Source: Aquincola sp.
Lineage (GTDB): Bacteria; Pseudomonadota; Gammaproteobacteria; Burkholderiales; Burkholderiaceae_C
DNA length: 27,664 nucleotides
Direction of reading: 5' to 3'
NCBI GenBank assembly: GCA_029884035.1
Contig: JAOUIM010000005.1
Location: forward strand, 1 to 27,664
In this document: positions 7,315 to 14,741 of the stretch, piece by piece
How positions within the stretch are numbered: the stretch's first letter is position 1
Layout of the letters: each line of letters opens with the position of its first letter
Made by a program: the position numbers and the translations under genes
Notes under the pieces: model-generated
Databases searched by the model: none
What the model was told of the DNA's origin: nothing
The model's input: only the letters and a program-made list of their open reading frames with translations

Positions 7315-7734
7315 GTGGTGCAACTCTTCAACCCCTGGTTCGTTGTCGCGGCGCTCATGGTGCTCGTCGCCGTGCTCCAGTGGTGGGTCATGCGCTCGAT
7401 CCACCGAAGGCGCCTGGCGGAGGTGCGAGCGCGCCACCAGAATGCACAGCAGGCGGCGGCCACGTTGCTGCAACAAGCGCGGCAACAGACGGCCCAGGTC
7501 CAGCTGGAGCTCGCTGCAGCGCGCGAAGCCATCAAGCGGCGGGCGAATGCCGCCCCGGCACGAGCGACCGCGAGCGCCATGGCCCGCGAGCGCCTGAATA
7601 AGCTGCTCGACGAGGCACCGGAAGCCCAGGACGCGCTACCCCCCAACGGGTTCGCGGACACTTTGCCGTCGATGCAATTCGCCCCTTCGACGTCGTTCGG
7701 TCTGCTGCAGCGCTCGAGTCCCAGGGCGATGTAG
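7315..7734 (+). CDS. Small membrane-anchored coiled-coil protein, unknown function
   Basis: About 139 residues. A strong AAGGAGGA ribosome site (7303-7310) points to GTG at 7315 or the adjacent GTG at 7318. One hydrophobic helix (residues ~7-25, WFVVAALMVLVAVLQWWVM) is followed by a basic patch (RSIHRRR) and a Gln/Ala/Arg-rich amphipathic region (about 33-75) that looks like a coiled coil. A low-complexity tail follows. The topology suggests a short N-terminal anchor with a cytoplasmic rod. I do not recognise a family. The following ~245 bp up to the TRAP genes hold no gene, only the promoter, hairpin and ribosome-site elements listed separately. Confidence 0.65.
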   Translation: MVQLFNPWFVVAALMVLVAVLQWWVMRSIHRRRLAEVRARHQNAQQAAATLLQQARQQTAQVQLELAAAREAIKRRANAAPARATASAMARERLNKLLDEAPEAQDALPPNGFADTLPSMQFAPSTSFGLLQRSSPRAM

Positions 7735-7883
7735 CGGCCGCCGCGCGGCGCGGCCACGGGCGGCACGAACGCGCCCGCGCATCGGCGGCGCCTGCAAGCC
7801 GCCGCGCGCGTCTCGAACGCATCGAATACGACTCACCATCGGAGCGCGCGACGCACAGGCTCGTTCGCCGACGAGCCGGCGCC

Positions 7884-7922
7884 TTGTATTTGTATATTTG
7901 TCTCAATGTATTAGCGTATACT
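7884..7922 (+). promoter_or_regulatory. AT-rich promoter region of the TRAP transporter genes
   Basis: About 40 bp of conspicuously AT-rich sequence in an otherwise GC-rich window. It ends with TATACT (7917-7922), a five-of-six -10 box. TTGTAT occurs twice (7884-7889 and 7890-7895), but its spacing to TATACT is 21 bp or more, so the -35 is unclear and an activator may be needed. The near-repeats TATTTGTATATTTGT could be a regulator site. Transcription from here would start around 7929. Confidence 0.5.
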
Positions 7923-7934
7923 CCCCGTCCGGGA

Positions 7935-7957
7935 CCCCGGCGGGCACCGCGCCGGGG
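7935..7957 (+). promoter_or_regulatory. GC-rich leader hairpin upstream of dctQ
   Basis: CCCCGGCG (7935-7942) pairs exactly with CGCCGGGG (7950-7957) around a 7-base loop. It lies between the -10 box and the ribosome site of dctQ, so it should form near the 5' end of the transcript. There is no U-run, so it is not an ordinary terminator; it could stabilise the mRNA or influence initiation. Confidence 0.5.
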
Positions 7958-7972
7958 CTGGATGAATCGACG

Positions 7973-7978
7973 AAGGAG
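7973..7978 (+). promoter_or_regulatory. dctQ ribosome binding site, misplaced for the GTG start
   Basis: AAGGAG ends 20 bases before the first standard in-frame start (GTG, 7999) but only 5 bases before an in-frame ATC at 7984. The frame is closed by TGA at 7963-7965, so no ATG, GTG or TTG lies between. This bears on the true start of dctQ. Confidence 0.5.
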
Positions 7979-7998
7979 TCACTATCGACGCCTGGTCC

Positions 7999-8565
7999 GT
8001 GCCGCTTCGCCTGTCTCGCGGAATCGACGCTTTCAACCGCCGACTCGGGCGACTGATGGTTTGGCCGATCCTTGCCGCGGTCCTGGTGAGCGCCGGCAAT
8101 GCGCTGTCGCGCAAGCTGTTCGACCTCAGCTCGAACGCGTTCCTCGAGTTGCAGTGGTACCTGTTCAGCGCGGCGTTCCTCAGTGCCGCCGGATACGTCT
8201 TGCTGGTCAATGAGCATGTCCGCATCGATGCCGTGTCGCAGCGCTTCAAGCCCCGCGTGCGGGCATGGCTCGACGTCGTGGTGCTGGCCATCTTCGTGCT
8301 TCCGCTGACCGGCGTCATCGGCGCCCTGGGCTTTCATCTCTTCGAGCAGGCGTGGACCAGCGGCGAGGGCTCTTCCAACGCCGGGGGGCTCCTGCGCTGG
8401 CCCGTGTATGCCTGTGTGCCGTTCGGCATGGCATGCCTCGGGCTGCAGGCGCTGAGCGAAACGATCCGCCGGCTCGCTTGGTTGGCCGGGCGGGCGCCAC
8501 ACCCGACACTGGCCGAATCCGCCCTGCCGCCGTTCATGCCCGGTCCATCGCGACCACCACGATGA
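7999..8565 (+). CDS. TRAP transporter small permease (DctQ-type)
   Basis: About 188 residues with four membrane helices: roughly 20-38 (LMVWPILAAVLVSAGNALSR), 50-72 (ELQWYLFSAAFLSAAGYVLL), 92-115 (WLDVVVLAIFVLPLTGVIGA) and 134-155. The LQWYLFSAAFLSAAGYVL segment followed by NEHVRID is the DctQ signature. It forms the small membrane subunit that pairs with DctM in a sodium-driven, binding-protein-dependent importer of organic acids or similar solutes in the inner membrane. GTG at 7999 is used here, but the ribosome site suits an ATC at 7984, which would add five residues. Its stop overlaps the dctM start (ATGA), so the two are translationally coupled. Confidence 0.92.
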   Translation: MPLRLSRGIDAFNRRLGRLMVWPILAAVLVSAGNALSRKLFDLSSNAFLELQWYLFSAAFLSAAGYVLLVNEHVRIDAVSQRFKPRVRAWLDVVVLAIFVLPLTGVIGALGFHLFEQAWTSGEGSSNAGGLLRWPVYACVPFGMACLGLQALSETIRRLAWLAGRAPHPTLAESALPPFMPGPSRPPR

Positions 8566-10280
8566 CAGCGTGGGTCTCAGCCAACCTGCCGCCGCTGATG
8601 TTTGCGGCCTTGACGCTCTTCCTCTTGAGCGGCGTACCGGTGGCGTTCGGCCTGGCGGCCTGCGGACTGACGTTCGCATTCATCGGCATCGAACTCGGGC
8701 TGCTCTCGCCGGCGCTGCTCCAGGCCCTGCCGTTGCGGCTCTTCGGGATCATGGGCAACGAGACCTTGCTTGCGATCCCGTTCTTCACGTTCATGGGGCT
8801 CCTGCTCGAAAAGTCCGGCCTGGCCGAGGACCTGCTCGAGACCGTGGGTCAGGTGTTCGGCCCTCTGCGCGGCGGCCTCGCTCTGGCCGTCGTCCTAGTC
8901 GGTGCACTGCTGGCTGCGACGACAGGGGTGGTCGCAGCTTCCGTCATCTCGATGGGACTGATTTCGCTGCCGGTGATGTTGCGCTACGGCTACCACAAGC
9001 GCCTGGCCGCCGGCGTGATCGCGGCTGCCGGAAGCCTCGCCCAGGTCGTGCCGCCCTCGCTCGTGCTGATCGTGATGGCCGATCAGCTCGGCCGCAGCGT
9101 CGGTGACATGTACACCGCAGCGCTGGTTCCGGCCGGCATGCTGATCGGGCTGCAGGTCCTGCTGGTCGTCGTGCTCGCCGTGCTGGCGCCGCGCTGGCTG
9201 CCGGCGCTGCCACCCGAAGCCCGCGCCGAACGCGAGGCCAGTGGCGCGAGCGGGCTGCGTTCGCTGGCGCTGCTGGCGCTGGTCAGCGCGCTGGCATCGT
9301 GGAGCTTCGTCAGCTACTACCCGTCGTGGCTGCAGCGCATCGGGCGCTCGTCGGCCCCTCCACCAGACGAAATGGCGATGGTCGCCCTGGGCGCGGCCGT
9401 CGGCGCTGCGTTCCTGCTGTCGGTGGTTGATCGGCTCCTGCGGTTGAACCTGCTGTCGAACCTCGCGCGACGGGTCGCCTTCGTGCTGATTCCCCCGCTG
9501 ATCCTGATATTCCTCGTGCTGGGCACGATCTTCCTGGGTGTGGCCACGCCAACCGAAGGTGGCGCGATGGGGGCCGTCGGCGCGCTGGTGCTGGCCCTGT
9601 CGCGACGACGCATCGACCATCGCCAGATCGCGCACACGCTGCTGGCCACCGTCAAGCTCAGCACCTTCGTGATGTTCATCCTGATCGGATCGACGGTGTT
9701 CAGCCTGACCTTCCAGGGCATCGGCGGGCAGGTCTGGGTCGAGCACCTGTTCAATCACCTGCCCGGTGGCCCCACCGGCTTTCTCGTCTTCGTCACGGTA
9801 GGCGTGTTCCTGCTCGGATTCTTCCTCGACTTCTTCGAGATCGCGTTCATCCTGCTGCCATTGCTGGCGCCGGTCGCCGAGAAGCTGGGCATCGACCTGA
9901 TCTGGTTCGGCGTGCTGATCGGCATCAACCTGCAGACCTCGTTCCTGACGCCGCCGTTCGGATTCGCGCTGTTCTACCTGCGCAGCGTCGCACCGGCGAA
10001 GGAATACACCGACAGCGTGACCGGACGCGTGATCGGCGCGATCAAGACGGGCGACATCTACTGGGGCGTGATGCCTTTCATCGCGATTCAGGTCATCGTG
10101 ATGTCGCTCGTGCTGGCCTATCCGCAGATCCTCCTGCATGACAAAACGGGCGCGGCCAAGATGGACGCGCAGACCGTCAACCGCATGCTGCAGCAGTTGC
10201 CCACCGGGCAGTCCGACAGTGCGCAAGACCCGATGAAGCTGCTGCTCGAGCAGCTCAAGGACGAGAAGCCGCCGCGCTGA
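8562..10280 (+). CDS. TRAP transporter large permease (DctM-type, long form)
   Basis: A 572-residue polytopic membrane protein of the DctM family, the transport subunit of a TRAP system. It opens with PPLMFAALTLFLLSGVPVAFGLA, then GNETLLAIPFFTFMGLLLEKSGLAEDLL, GALLAATTGVVAASVISMGLISLPVML and AAGSLAQVVPPSLVLIVMAD, all classic DctM segments. It is longer than the ~430-residue form because of an insert around residues 210-310; this long form is known from the set often annotated as mannitol/chloroaromatic transporters. Substrate cannot be inferred. A short charged C-terminal tail (about 40 residues) ends the protein. ATG at 8562 overlaps the dctQ stop. No periplasmic binding-protein gene is adjacent. 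Confidence 0.95.
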   Translation: MTAWVSANLPPLMFAALTLFLLSGVPVAFGLAACGLTFAFIGIELGLLSPALLQALPLRLFGIMGNETLLAIPFFTFMGLLLEKSGLAEDLLETVGQVFGPLRGGLALAVVLVGALLAATTGVVAASVISMGLISLPVMLRYGYHKRLAAGVIAAAGSLAQVVPPSLVLIVMADQLGRSVGDMYTAALVPAGMLIGLQVLLVVVLAVLAPRWLPALPPEARAEREASGASGLRSLALLALVSALASWSFVSYYPSWLQRIGRSSAPPPDEMAMVALGAAVGAAFLLSVVDRLLRLNLLSNLARRVAFVLIPPLILIFLVLGTIFLGVATPTEGGAMGAVGALVLALSRRRIDHRQIAHTLLATVKLSTFVMFILIGSTVFSLTFQGIGGQVWVEHLFNHLPGGPTGFLVFVTVGVFLLGFFLDFFEIAFILLPLLAPVAEKLGIDLIWFGVLIGINLQTSFLTPPFGFALFYLRSVAPAKEYTDSVTGRVIGAIKTGDIYWGVMPFIAIQVIVMSLVLAYPQILLHDKTGAAKMDAQTVNRMLQQLPTGQSDSAQDPMKLLLEQLKDEKPPR

Positions 10281-10290
10281 CCGGCGGCGC

Positions 10291-10310
10291 CGCGGGCAGG
10301 GATGCCCGCG
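10291..10310 (+). terminator. hairpin after dctM, terminator-like without T-run
   Basis: CGCGGGCA (10291-10298) and TGCCCGCG (10303-10310) form a perfect 8-bp stem with a GGGA loop, starting 10 bp after the dctM stop. No T-tract follows, so termination would need Rho, or the hairpin protects the 3' end of the TRAP mRNA. A consensus -35 box TTGACA follows at 10320-10325, but its -10 partner is poor. Confidence 0.45.
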
Positions 10311-10447
10311 ACTGGTGGCTTGACACCACGACGCATATTGGTCCAAATGAAGCTGCGCGGGCAAGACCCTCAGGGTCGTGCCCATCCCGGGTTCGTGGCC
10401 GCGACCGCCGACCGACGACCCGTCCCATCAGCAGGAGGCTCGACACG

Positions 10448-11359
10448 TTGGACTCCCTGCCGCCCTGGGATGCGCTGTCGCGCAAGGGACTGGGTGGGCG
10501 CGCCACAGACCGGGCCTCACCCTGGCCGCTCAGCCTGGCGGCGCTGGCCCTCACGCTGCTGCTGGGCGGTGTCCACGTCATGACGGACGCCAAGTTCGCA
10601 TTCGCCTCGCTCGGTGTGCTCGCGGTCATGCTGGTCGCCTGGATCGCCGGCGGCAAGGCCGGCATGCTCGTGGCCGTCGTCGCCGCCGCCGTCTGGATCG
10701 TCGGTGACATCACGGCGGGGACGGACGGCGGCCCGGGATGGATTCCCTGGGCCAACGGCGTGACGCGCCTGCTGACGTACGCCGCCGTGTGCGTATTGAC
10801 CGTCAAGGTCGCAGAAGGCTTCGAGCGCGAGCGGGTGCGCGCGATGTCGGACGATCTGACACGGCTGCACAACCGCCGCACGATCCTGGAGCGCGGCGAC
10901 AGCGAAGTCGTCCGAGCCAATCGCGACAAGCACTCACTGGCGATCGTCTTCATCGACCTCGACGACTTCAAGCAATTCAATGACCGCCACGGCCATCGTG
11001 CCGGCGACGCCGCGCTGGAGGTCACGGCGCAGGTGCTGCGCGTTGCCGCCCGGTCCAGCGACGTCGTCGGGCGCATCGGCGGCGACGAGTTCGTCGTCGT
11101 GCTGCCTCAGATCGAGCGCGGCGAGGCCGTGGAGGCCGCCCACCGGATGGCCGGCGCGCTGCGAGCGGCGCTGGCACCATTCGAAGGCGTTTCGGCGAGC
11201 GCGGGCGTGGCCTGGTTCGAGCGCCCGGACCGACCTTTCAGCGCGATGCTGCACGCCGCCGACGGCCTGATGTACCGGGCCAAACAGTCCGGCAAGGGCG
11301 GGGTTGTCGTGGCCGACATGGCCGAGGCCGCGAACGCTGGCGACGCAGCGGCGGCCTGA
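10448..11359 (+). CDS. Membrane-bound diguanylate cyclase (GGDEF)
   Basis: A 303-residue protein that should make cyclic di-GMP from two GTP at the inner membrane. The N-terminal ~120 residues hold about four hydrophobic helices (28-46, 51-67, 71-87, 103-121) with no recognised sensor family. The GGDEF domain spans about 134-290: DDLTRLHNRR opens it, FIDLDDFKQFND binds metal and nucleotide, and the active-site motif GGDEF is intact at 211-215. RSSD (202-205) sits five residues before it, the position of the inhibitory I-site, so product feedback is likely. The start is TTG at 10448, supported by AGGAGG (10433-10438). The gene follows the TRAP pair by 167 bp and converges on the ligase gene. 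Confidence 0.93.
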   Translation: MDSLPPWDALSRKGLGGRATDRASPWPLSLAALALTLLLGGVHVMTDAKFAFASLGVLAVMLVAWIAGGKAGMLVAVVAAAVWIVGDITAGTDGGPGWIPWANGVTRLLTYAAVCVLTVKVAEGFERERVRAMSDDLTRLHNRRTILERGDSEVVRANRDKHSLAIVFIDLDDFKQFNDRHGHRAGDAALEVTAQVLRVAARSSDVVGRIGGDEFVVVLPQIERGEAVEAAHRMAGALRAALAPFEGVSASAGVAWFERPDRPFSAMLHAADGLMYRAKQSGKGGVVVADMAEAANAGDAAAA

Positions 11360-11437
11360 ACGGCTGCGAAGGCCCCAAGCCGCCGCATGCGCCCGAGACC
11401 GCTGTCGTGGGCCGGCATCCTCCGTGCCCCGCCGGTG

Positions 11438-13159
11438 TCATCTCTGAGTTGGCGGCGATGGTGGGTCGTTGTCGAACAGGGCGCGCAGCGCGTCCAGCGT
11501 GTCGGCTTCGTGCAGCGGCTTGTCGTCACGAATGCGCCGCATGCGCGGGAAACGCACCGCGATGCCGCTCTTGTGGCGTGGGCTGGCGCCGATGCCCTCG
11601 AATCCCAGTTCGAACACCAGCGTCGGCTTGACGCTGCGCACCGGGCCGAACTTCTCCAGCGTGGTGGCACGGATCACGCGGTCCACCCATTTGAACTCGT
11701 CGTCGGTGAGGCCCGAGTAGGCCTTGGCAAAGGGCACGAGCTGCAGGCCCAGCCCGTTCGATGGCTCGCCGCGGGCAATGGCCTCAATGACCGCTTGCGC
11801 CTCCTCGGCACTGGCCGGCGCGCGGTTCCACACCGCAAACGTGTAGTCGGTGTAGACGCTCGCGCGGCGTCCATGGCCGGCCTGCGCGTAAACGAGCACT
11901 CCGTCGGCGCTCATCGGCTCGACCTTCCACTTCCACCAGCTGCCCTCGGCCTTGGTGCGTCCGGCGCCGTAGGCCGAGAGGCGGTGCTTGAGCATGAAGC
12001 CTTCCACACCGCGCGACCGCGAGCGCTCGTGCAACGCGGCGTAGGCCGTCCAGTCGGCTGCCTCGACCCGCGACGACAGCCTCACCGTGGTGCACCGCAG
12101 CCTCATCTCCAGGCGCACGCGGCGCTCGTGCTGCGGCCACGCGCGCAGATCGGTGCCATCGTCCTCCAGCAGATCGAAGGCGACGAAGCACACCGGGGCT
12201 TCGCTCAGCAACTTCGTGCCACGCACCTTGCGGTTCAGGCGCTTCTGCAATTGCGCGAATGGCGCCGGCTGTGTGGCGCCTTCGTGCCACACCAGCAGTT
12301 CGCCGTCGAGCACGGTGCCGTCGGGCAAAGCCGCCAGCGGCGCGATCGCATCCGGGAACGCCTCGCTGACCAGTTCCTCGCCGCGCGACCAGAGCCACAC
12401 GCGGCCCGCGCGCTTGACCGCCTGGGCGCGGATGCCGTCGTACTTCCACTCCACGAGCCAGTCGCTGCAAGGGCCCAGCCGCACATCGAAGTCCGCCAGC
12501 GGCGCGTCGATTGCATGCGCGAGGAAGAAGGGATACGGCTGGCCACACTCGGCCGCGGCCTGCCACGTGACGGGCGCAATCAGGGCCGCAAAGCGCGCCG
12601 CCGTCGGCGCCTCGTGGGCATCGGTGTAGCCCATCATGCGCTGCGCAACGCGCTGGGCATCGAGCCCCGCCACCTCGGCCAGCGCGCGCTGCACCAGTAG
12701 CTTGCTGACGCCGACGCGAAAACCGCCGCCGATCAGCTTGACGAGGAGGAACCGACCTCGCCCGTCGAGCACCGTCCACATCGCACGCAGCGCCTCGGCC
12801 TGCCTCTCGGGCGCCTCGCCGCGCAGCGGCAGCACACGCTGCTCCACCCATTCGGCGAGGCCCGCCTCGTCGTTGCCGCTTCCCGCAGGCAGCACATGCG
12901 CGATCGTTTCGGCGAGGTCACCCACCGCCTGGTAGCAGGCCTCGAACAGCCAATCCGCAACGCCAGCTAAGTCGCACGCGGTGCGGCGCAGCACCATCGT
13001 CGACACCACCCGGCGCGGCTTGCCGCCGGCGAGGAAGTACGCCGCCCATGCAGCGTCGGCCGCGGGGGTCCGCTCAAAGTAGCGCCGCATCGCCTCGACC
13101 TTGCGCGCAGTCGAGGTGCTCGCATCGAGCTCGCCGTACAGCGCCGCGAAGGCCTTCAT
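11438..13159 (-). CDS. ATP-dependent DNA ligase (exonuclease-associated type)
   Basis: A 573-residue ligase of the ATP-dependent class found beside a metallo-beta-lactamase exonuclease. Residues 1-200 are the DNA-binding domain (ending near MMGYTDAHEAPTAARFAALI). The adenylation domain carries Lys239 in EWKYDGIR (motif I), SRGEELV, LDGELLVW, GVEGFMLK and WWKWKVEP (motifs III-V). The OB-fold domain follows (ADGVLVYAQAGHGRRA to RFPRMRRIRDDKP). It seals nicks using ATP; family members have been linked to repair together with the neighbouring exonuclease. The start ATG overlaps the exonuclease stop by 4 bp, so both are made together. The C-terminus converges on the GGDEF gene, 78 bp away. Confidence 0.95.
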   Translation of the reverse strand: MKAFAALYGELDASTSTARKVEAMRRYFERTPAADAAWAAYFLAGGKPRRVVSTMVLRRTACDLAGVADWLFEACYQAVGDLAETIAHVLPAGSGNDEAGLAEWVEQRVLPLRGEAPERQAEALRAMWTVLDGRGRFLLVKLIGGGFRVGVSKLLVQRALAEVAGLDAQRVAQRMMGYTDAHEAPTAARFAALIAPVTWQAAAECGQPYPFFLAHAIDAPLADFDVRLGPCSDWLVEWKYDGIRAQAVKRAGRVWLWSRGEELVSEAFPDAIAPLAALPDGTVLDGELLVWHEGATQPAPFAQLQKRLNRKVRGTKLLSEAPVCFVAFDLLEDDGTDLRAWPQHERRVRLEMRLRCTTVRLSSRVEAADWTAYAALHERSRSRGVEGFMLKHRLSAYGAGRTKAEGSWWKWKVEPMSADGVLVYAQAGHGRRASVYTDYTFAVWNRAPASAEEAQAVIEAIARGEPSNGLGLQLVPFAKAYSGLTDDEFKWVDRVIRATTLEKFGPVRSVKPTLVFELGFEGIGASPRHKSGIAVRFPRMRRIRDDKPLHEADTLDALRALFDNDPPSPPTQR

Positions 13160-14253
13160 GGGGGCGTGTTGGCCGCCTCCGACTCATCGCTGGCCTCGAC
13201 ACCGTACTCGGTGACGAAGCTGCCGGCGCGAAGGCCCTGCTCCACGAGCCAGCGCACCATCACCGCCTCGTAGCCGTGGGTGACGATCACGTGCTCGGCG
13301 CCGGTTGCGCGGATCGCGCGCCGCAGCCCGGGCCAGTCGGCGTGGTCGCTGAGTACGAAGCCGCGGTCCACGCCCTGGCGGCGCCGCGCGCCGCGCAACT
13401 GCATCCAGCCACTGGCGAAGGCATCGCTGTGCTCTCCCAGGCGCCGTGCCCACGCACTGCGCTGCACGGCCGGCGGCGCAATCGCGATCGCGCGCGCCAA
13501 TTCAGCTTTCGAAAGCTCGTCGATGCACCGCGTGGCTGGCAGCGCGACGCCCGCAGCGCGGTAGGCCTCGTTGATCGGTGCGACCGCGCCGTGCACGGCG
13601 ATCGGCCCGATCGACGGATCGAGCCCCGCCAAAAGGCGCTGCGCCTTGCCGAAGCTGTAGCACAGCAGCAGGCTCGCGCGGCCGGCGCCGGCGTTGGACC
13701 GCCACCATGCATTGATCTCGTCCTGAACCTCGCGATGGGCACGCCAGCGGTAGATCGGCAGACCGAATGTCGATTCGGTGATGAAGCAGTCGCAGGGCAC
13801 CGGCTCGAACGGCGTGCAAGTTGGGTTGGCATCGCCGTCGACGCCACTGACAAAGTAGTCGCCCGAAGCGACCCACACGCGGCCGCGATGTTCGACGCGC
13901 ACTTGTGCCGAGCCGAGCACGTGGCCCGCAGGGTGCAGGCTCACGCGCACGCCGTTCATCTCGACCCGCTCACCGTAGGCCAGGCCTTGCAGCGCAATGC
14001 CTGCGCCGAGCCGGATTCGCAGCACCCCCTCGCTGACCGCGGTGGCGAGATACGCGCCATGCCCGCCGCGCGCATGATCGGCATGCGCGTGCGTCAGCAC
14101 AGCGCGCGCGACCGGGCGCCAGGGGTCGATGTGGAAGTCGCCCGCCGGGCAGTACAGGCCCTCGGGCCGAAGCACGATCAGGTCGCCGGAATCGCCGCCT
14201 GCGTCGTTGCGTGCAGAATCGGTGCCAGCCATCGGGCCGCAAGTGTCGCGCAT
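13156..14253 (-). CDS. Ligase-associated DNA exonuclease (metallo-beta-lactamase fold)
   Basis: About 365 residues of the MBL/beta-CASP-like nuclease family that accompanies the ATP-dependent ligase. The metal-binding motif is THAHADHARGG, followed by HPAGHVLGSAQ, SGDYFVSG, ESTFGLPIYRW, and a late FVLSDHADWPGL plus VTHGYEA, which supply the remaining ligands. It resembles SNM1/Artemis-type nucleases, so processing of damaged DNA ends before ligation is likely. ATG at 14253 is chosen because GGGA lies at suitable distance and the conserved part starts soon after; an ATG at 14232 is also possible, and a longer reading to 14364 would overlap the divergent FKBP gene. The helicase and phosphoesterase that often accompany the pair are not here. 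Confidence 0.93.
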   Translation of the reverse strand: MRDTCGPMAGTDSARNDAGGDSGDLIVLRPEGLYCPAGDFHIDPWRPVARAVLTHAHADHARGGHGAYLATAVSEGVLRIRLGAGIALQGLAYGERVEMNGVRVSLHPAGHVLGSAQVRVEHRGRVWVASGDYFVSGVDGDANPTCTPFEPVPCDCFITESTFGLPIYRWRAHREVQDEINAWWRSNAGAGRASLLLCYSFGKAQRLLAGLDPSIGPIAVHGAVAPINEAYRAAGVALPATRCIDELSKAELARAIAIAPPAVQRSAWARRLGEHSDAFASGWMQLRGARRRQGVDRGFVLSDHADWPGLRRAIRATGAEHVIVTHGYEAVMVRWLVEQGLRAGSFVTEYGVEASDESEAANTPP

Positions 14254-14290
14254 GATGGCGATCCCTGCCCATGACCAAGGAGATCGACCG

Positions 14291-14656
14291 ATGCCCGAGA
14301 TGACCACCACCGCCAGCGGCCTGCAGTACCAAGACGTGACGGTCGGCAGTGGCGCCACCGCCATGAGCGGCGCCCGGGTCAGCGTGCACTACACCGGCTG
14401 GCTTCACGACCCGACGGCGCCCGGCGCGCGCGGCCGCAAGTTCGACTCAAGCAGGGACCGCCAGGACCCCTTCCGGTTCGCGCTCGATGGCGGCATGGTG
14501 ATCGCCGGCTGGGACGAAGGCGTGCTGGGCATGCGGGTCGGCGGCACCCGCGTGCTCGTGGTTCCGCCGGCGCTGGGATACGGCGCACGCGGCGCCGGCG
14601 GCGTGATTCCGCCGAACGCCACGCTCGTTTTCGAGGTCGAATTGCTCGCGGCGTGA
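14291..14656 (+). CDS. FKBP-type peptidyl-prolyl cis-trans isomerase
   Basis: A 121-residue single-domain FKBP without signal peptide, so cytoplasmic. Recognisable segments are ASGLQYQDVTVGSG, VSVHYTGWL, GRKFDSSRDR, VIAGWDEGVLGMRVGGTR, PPALGYGARGAGG, IPPNATLVFEVELL. These include the drug- and proline-pocket residues typical of the family (Tyr, Phe-Asp, Val-Ile, Trp, Tyr). It speeds proline isomerisation during folding. AAGGAG (14277-14282) precedes the ATG at good spacing. It is divergent from the exonuclease gene with a 37-bp gap, so the two promoters overlap. Confidence 0.95.
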   Translation: MPEMTTTASGLQYQDVTVGSGATAMSGARVSVHYTGWLHDPTAPGARGRKFDSSRDRQDPFRFALDGGMVIAGWDEGVLGMRVGGTRVLVVPPALGYGARGAGGVIPPNATLVFEVELLAA

Positions 14657-14741
14657 CAGCCCAGGCAGCGGCGAGGCCAGGGCCGCGCCAAAGCGAATCG
14701 GCTTGCAGAGCCTGGTGCCTGCAGTCCAAACCGCGCCGACG

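Noticed and set aside
8265..8561. Longer start for dctM inside dctQ
   Set aside because: The region is clearly coding for DctQ in another frame; the ATGA overlap at 8562 fits coupled translation.
8895..10385. Long open frame (496 codons) on the minus strand opposite dctM
   Set aside because: It is rich in Gln, His and Arg with no recognisable domain and lies fully antisense to a clear membrane protein gene; such shadows are common in GC-rich DNA.
11387..12700. Open frame of 437 codons opposite the DNA ligase gene
   Set aside because: Translation is compositionally odd and antisense to intact ligase motifs.
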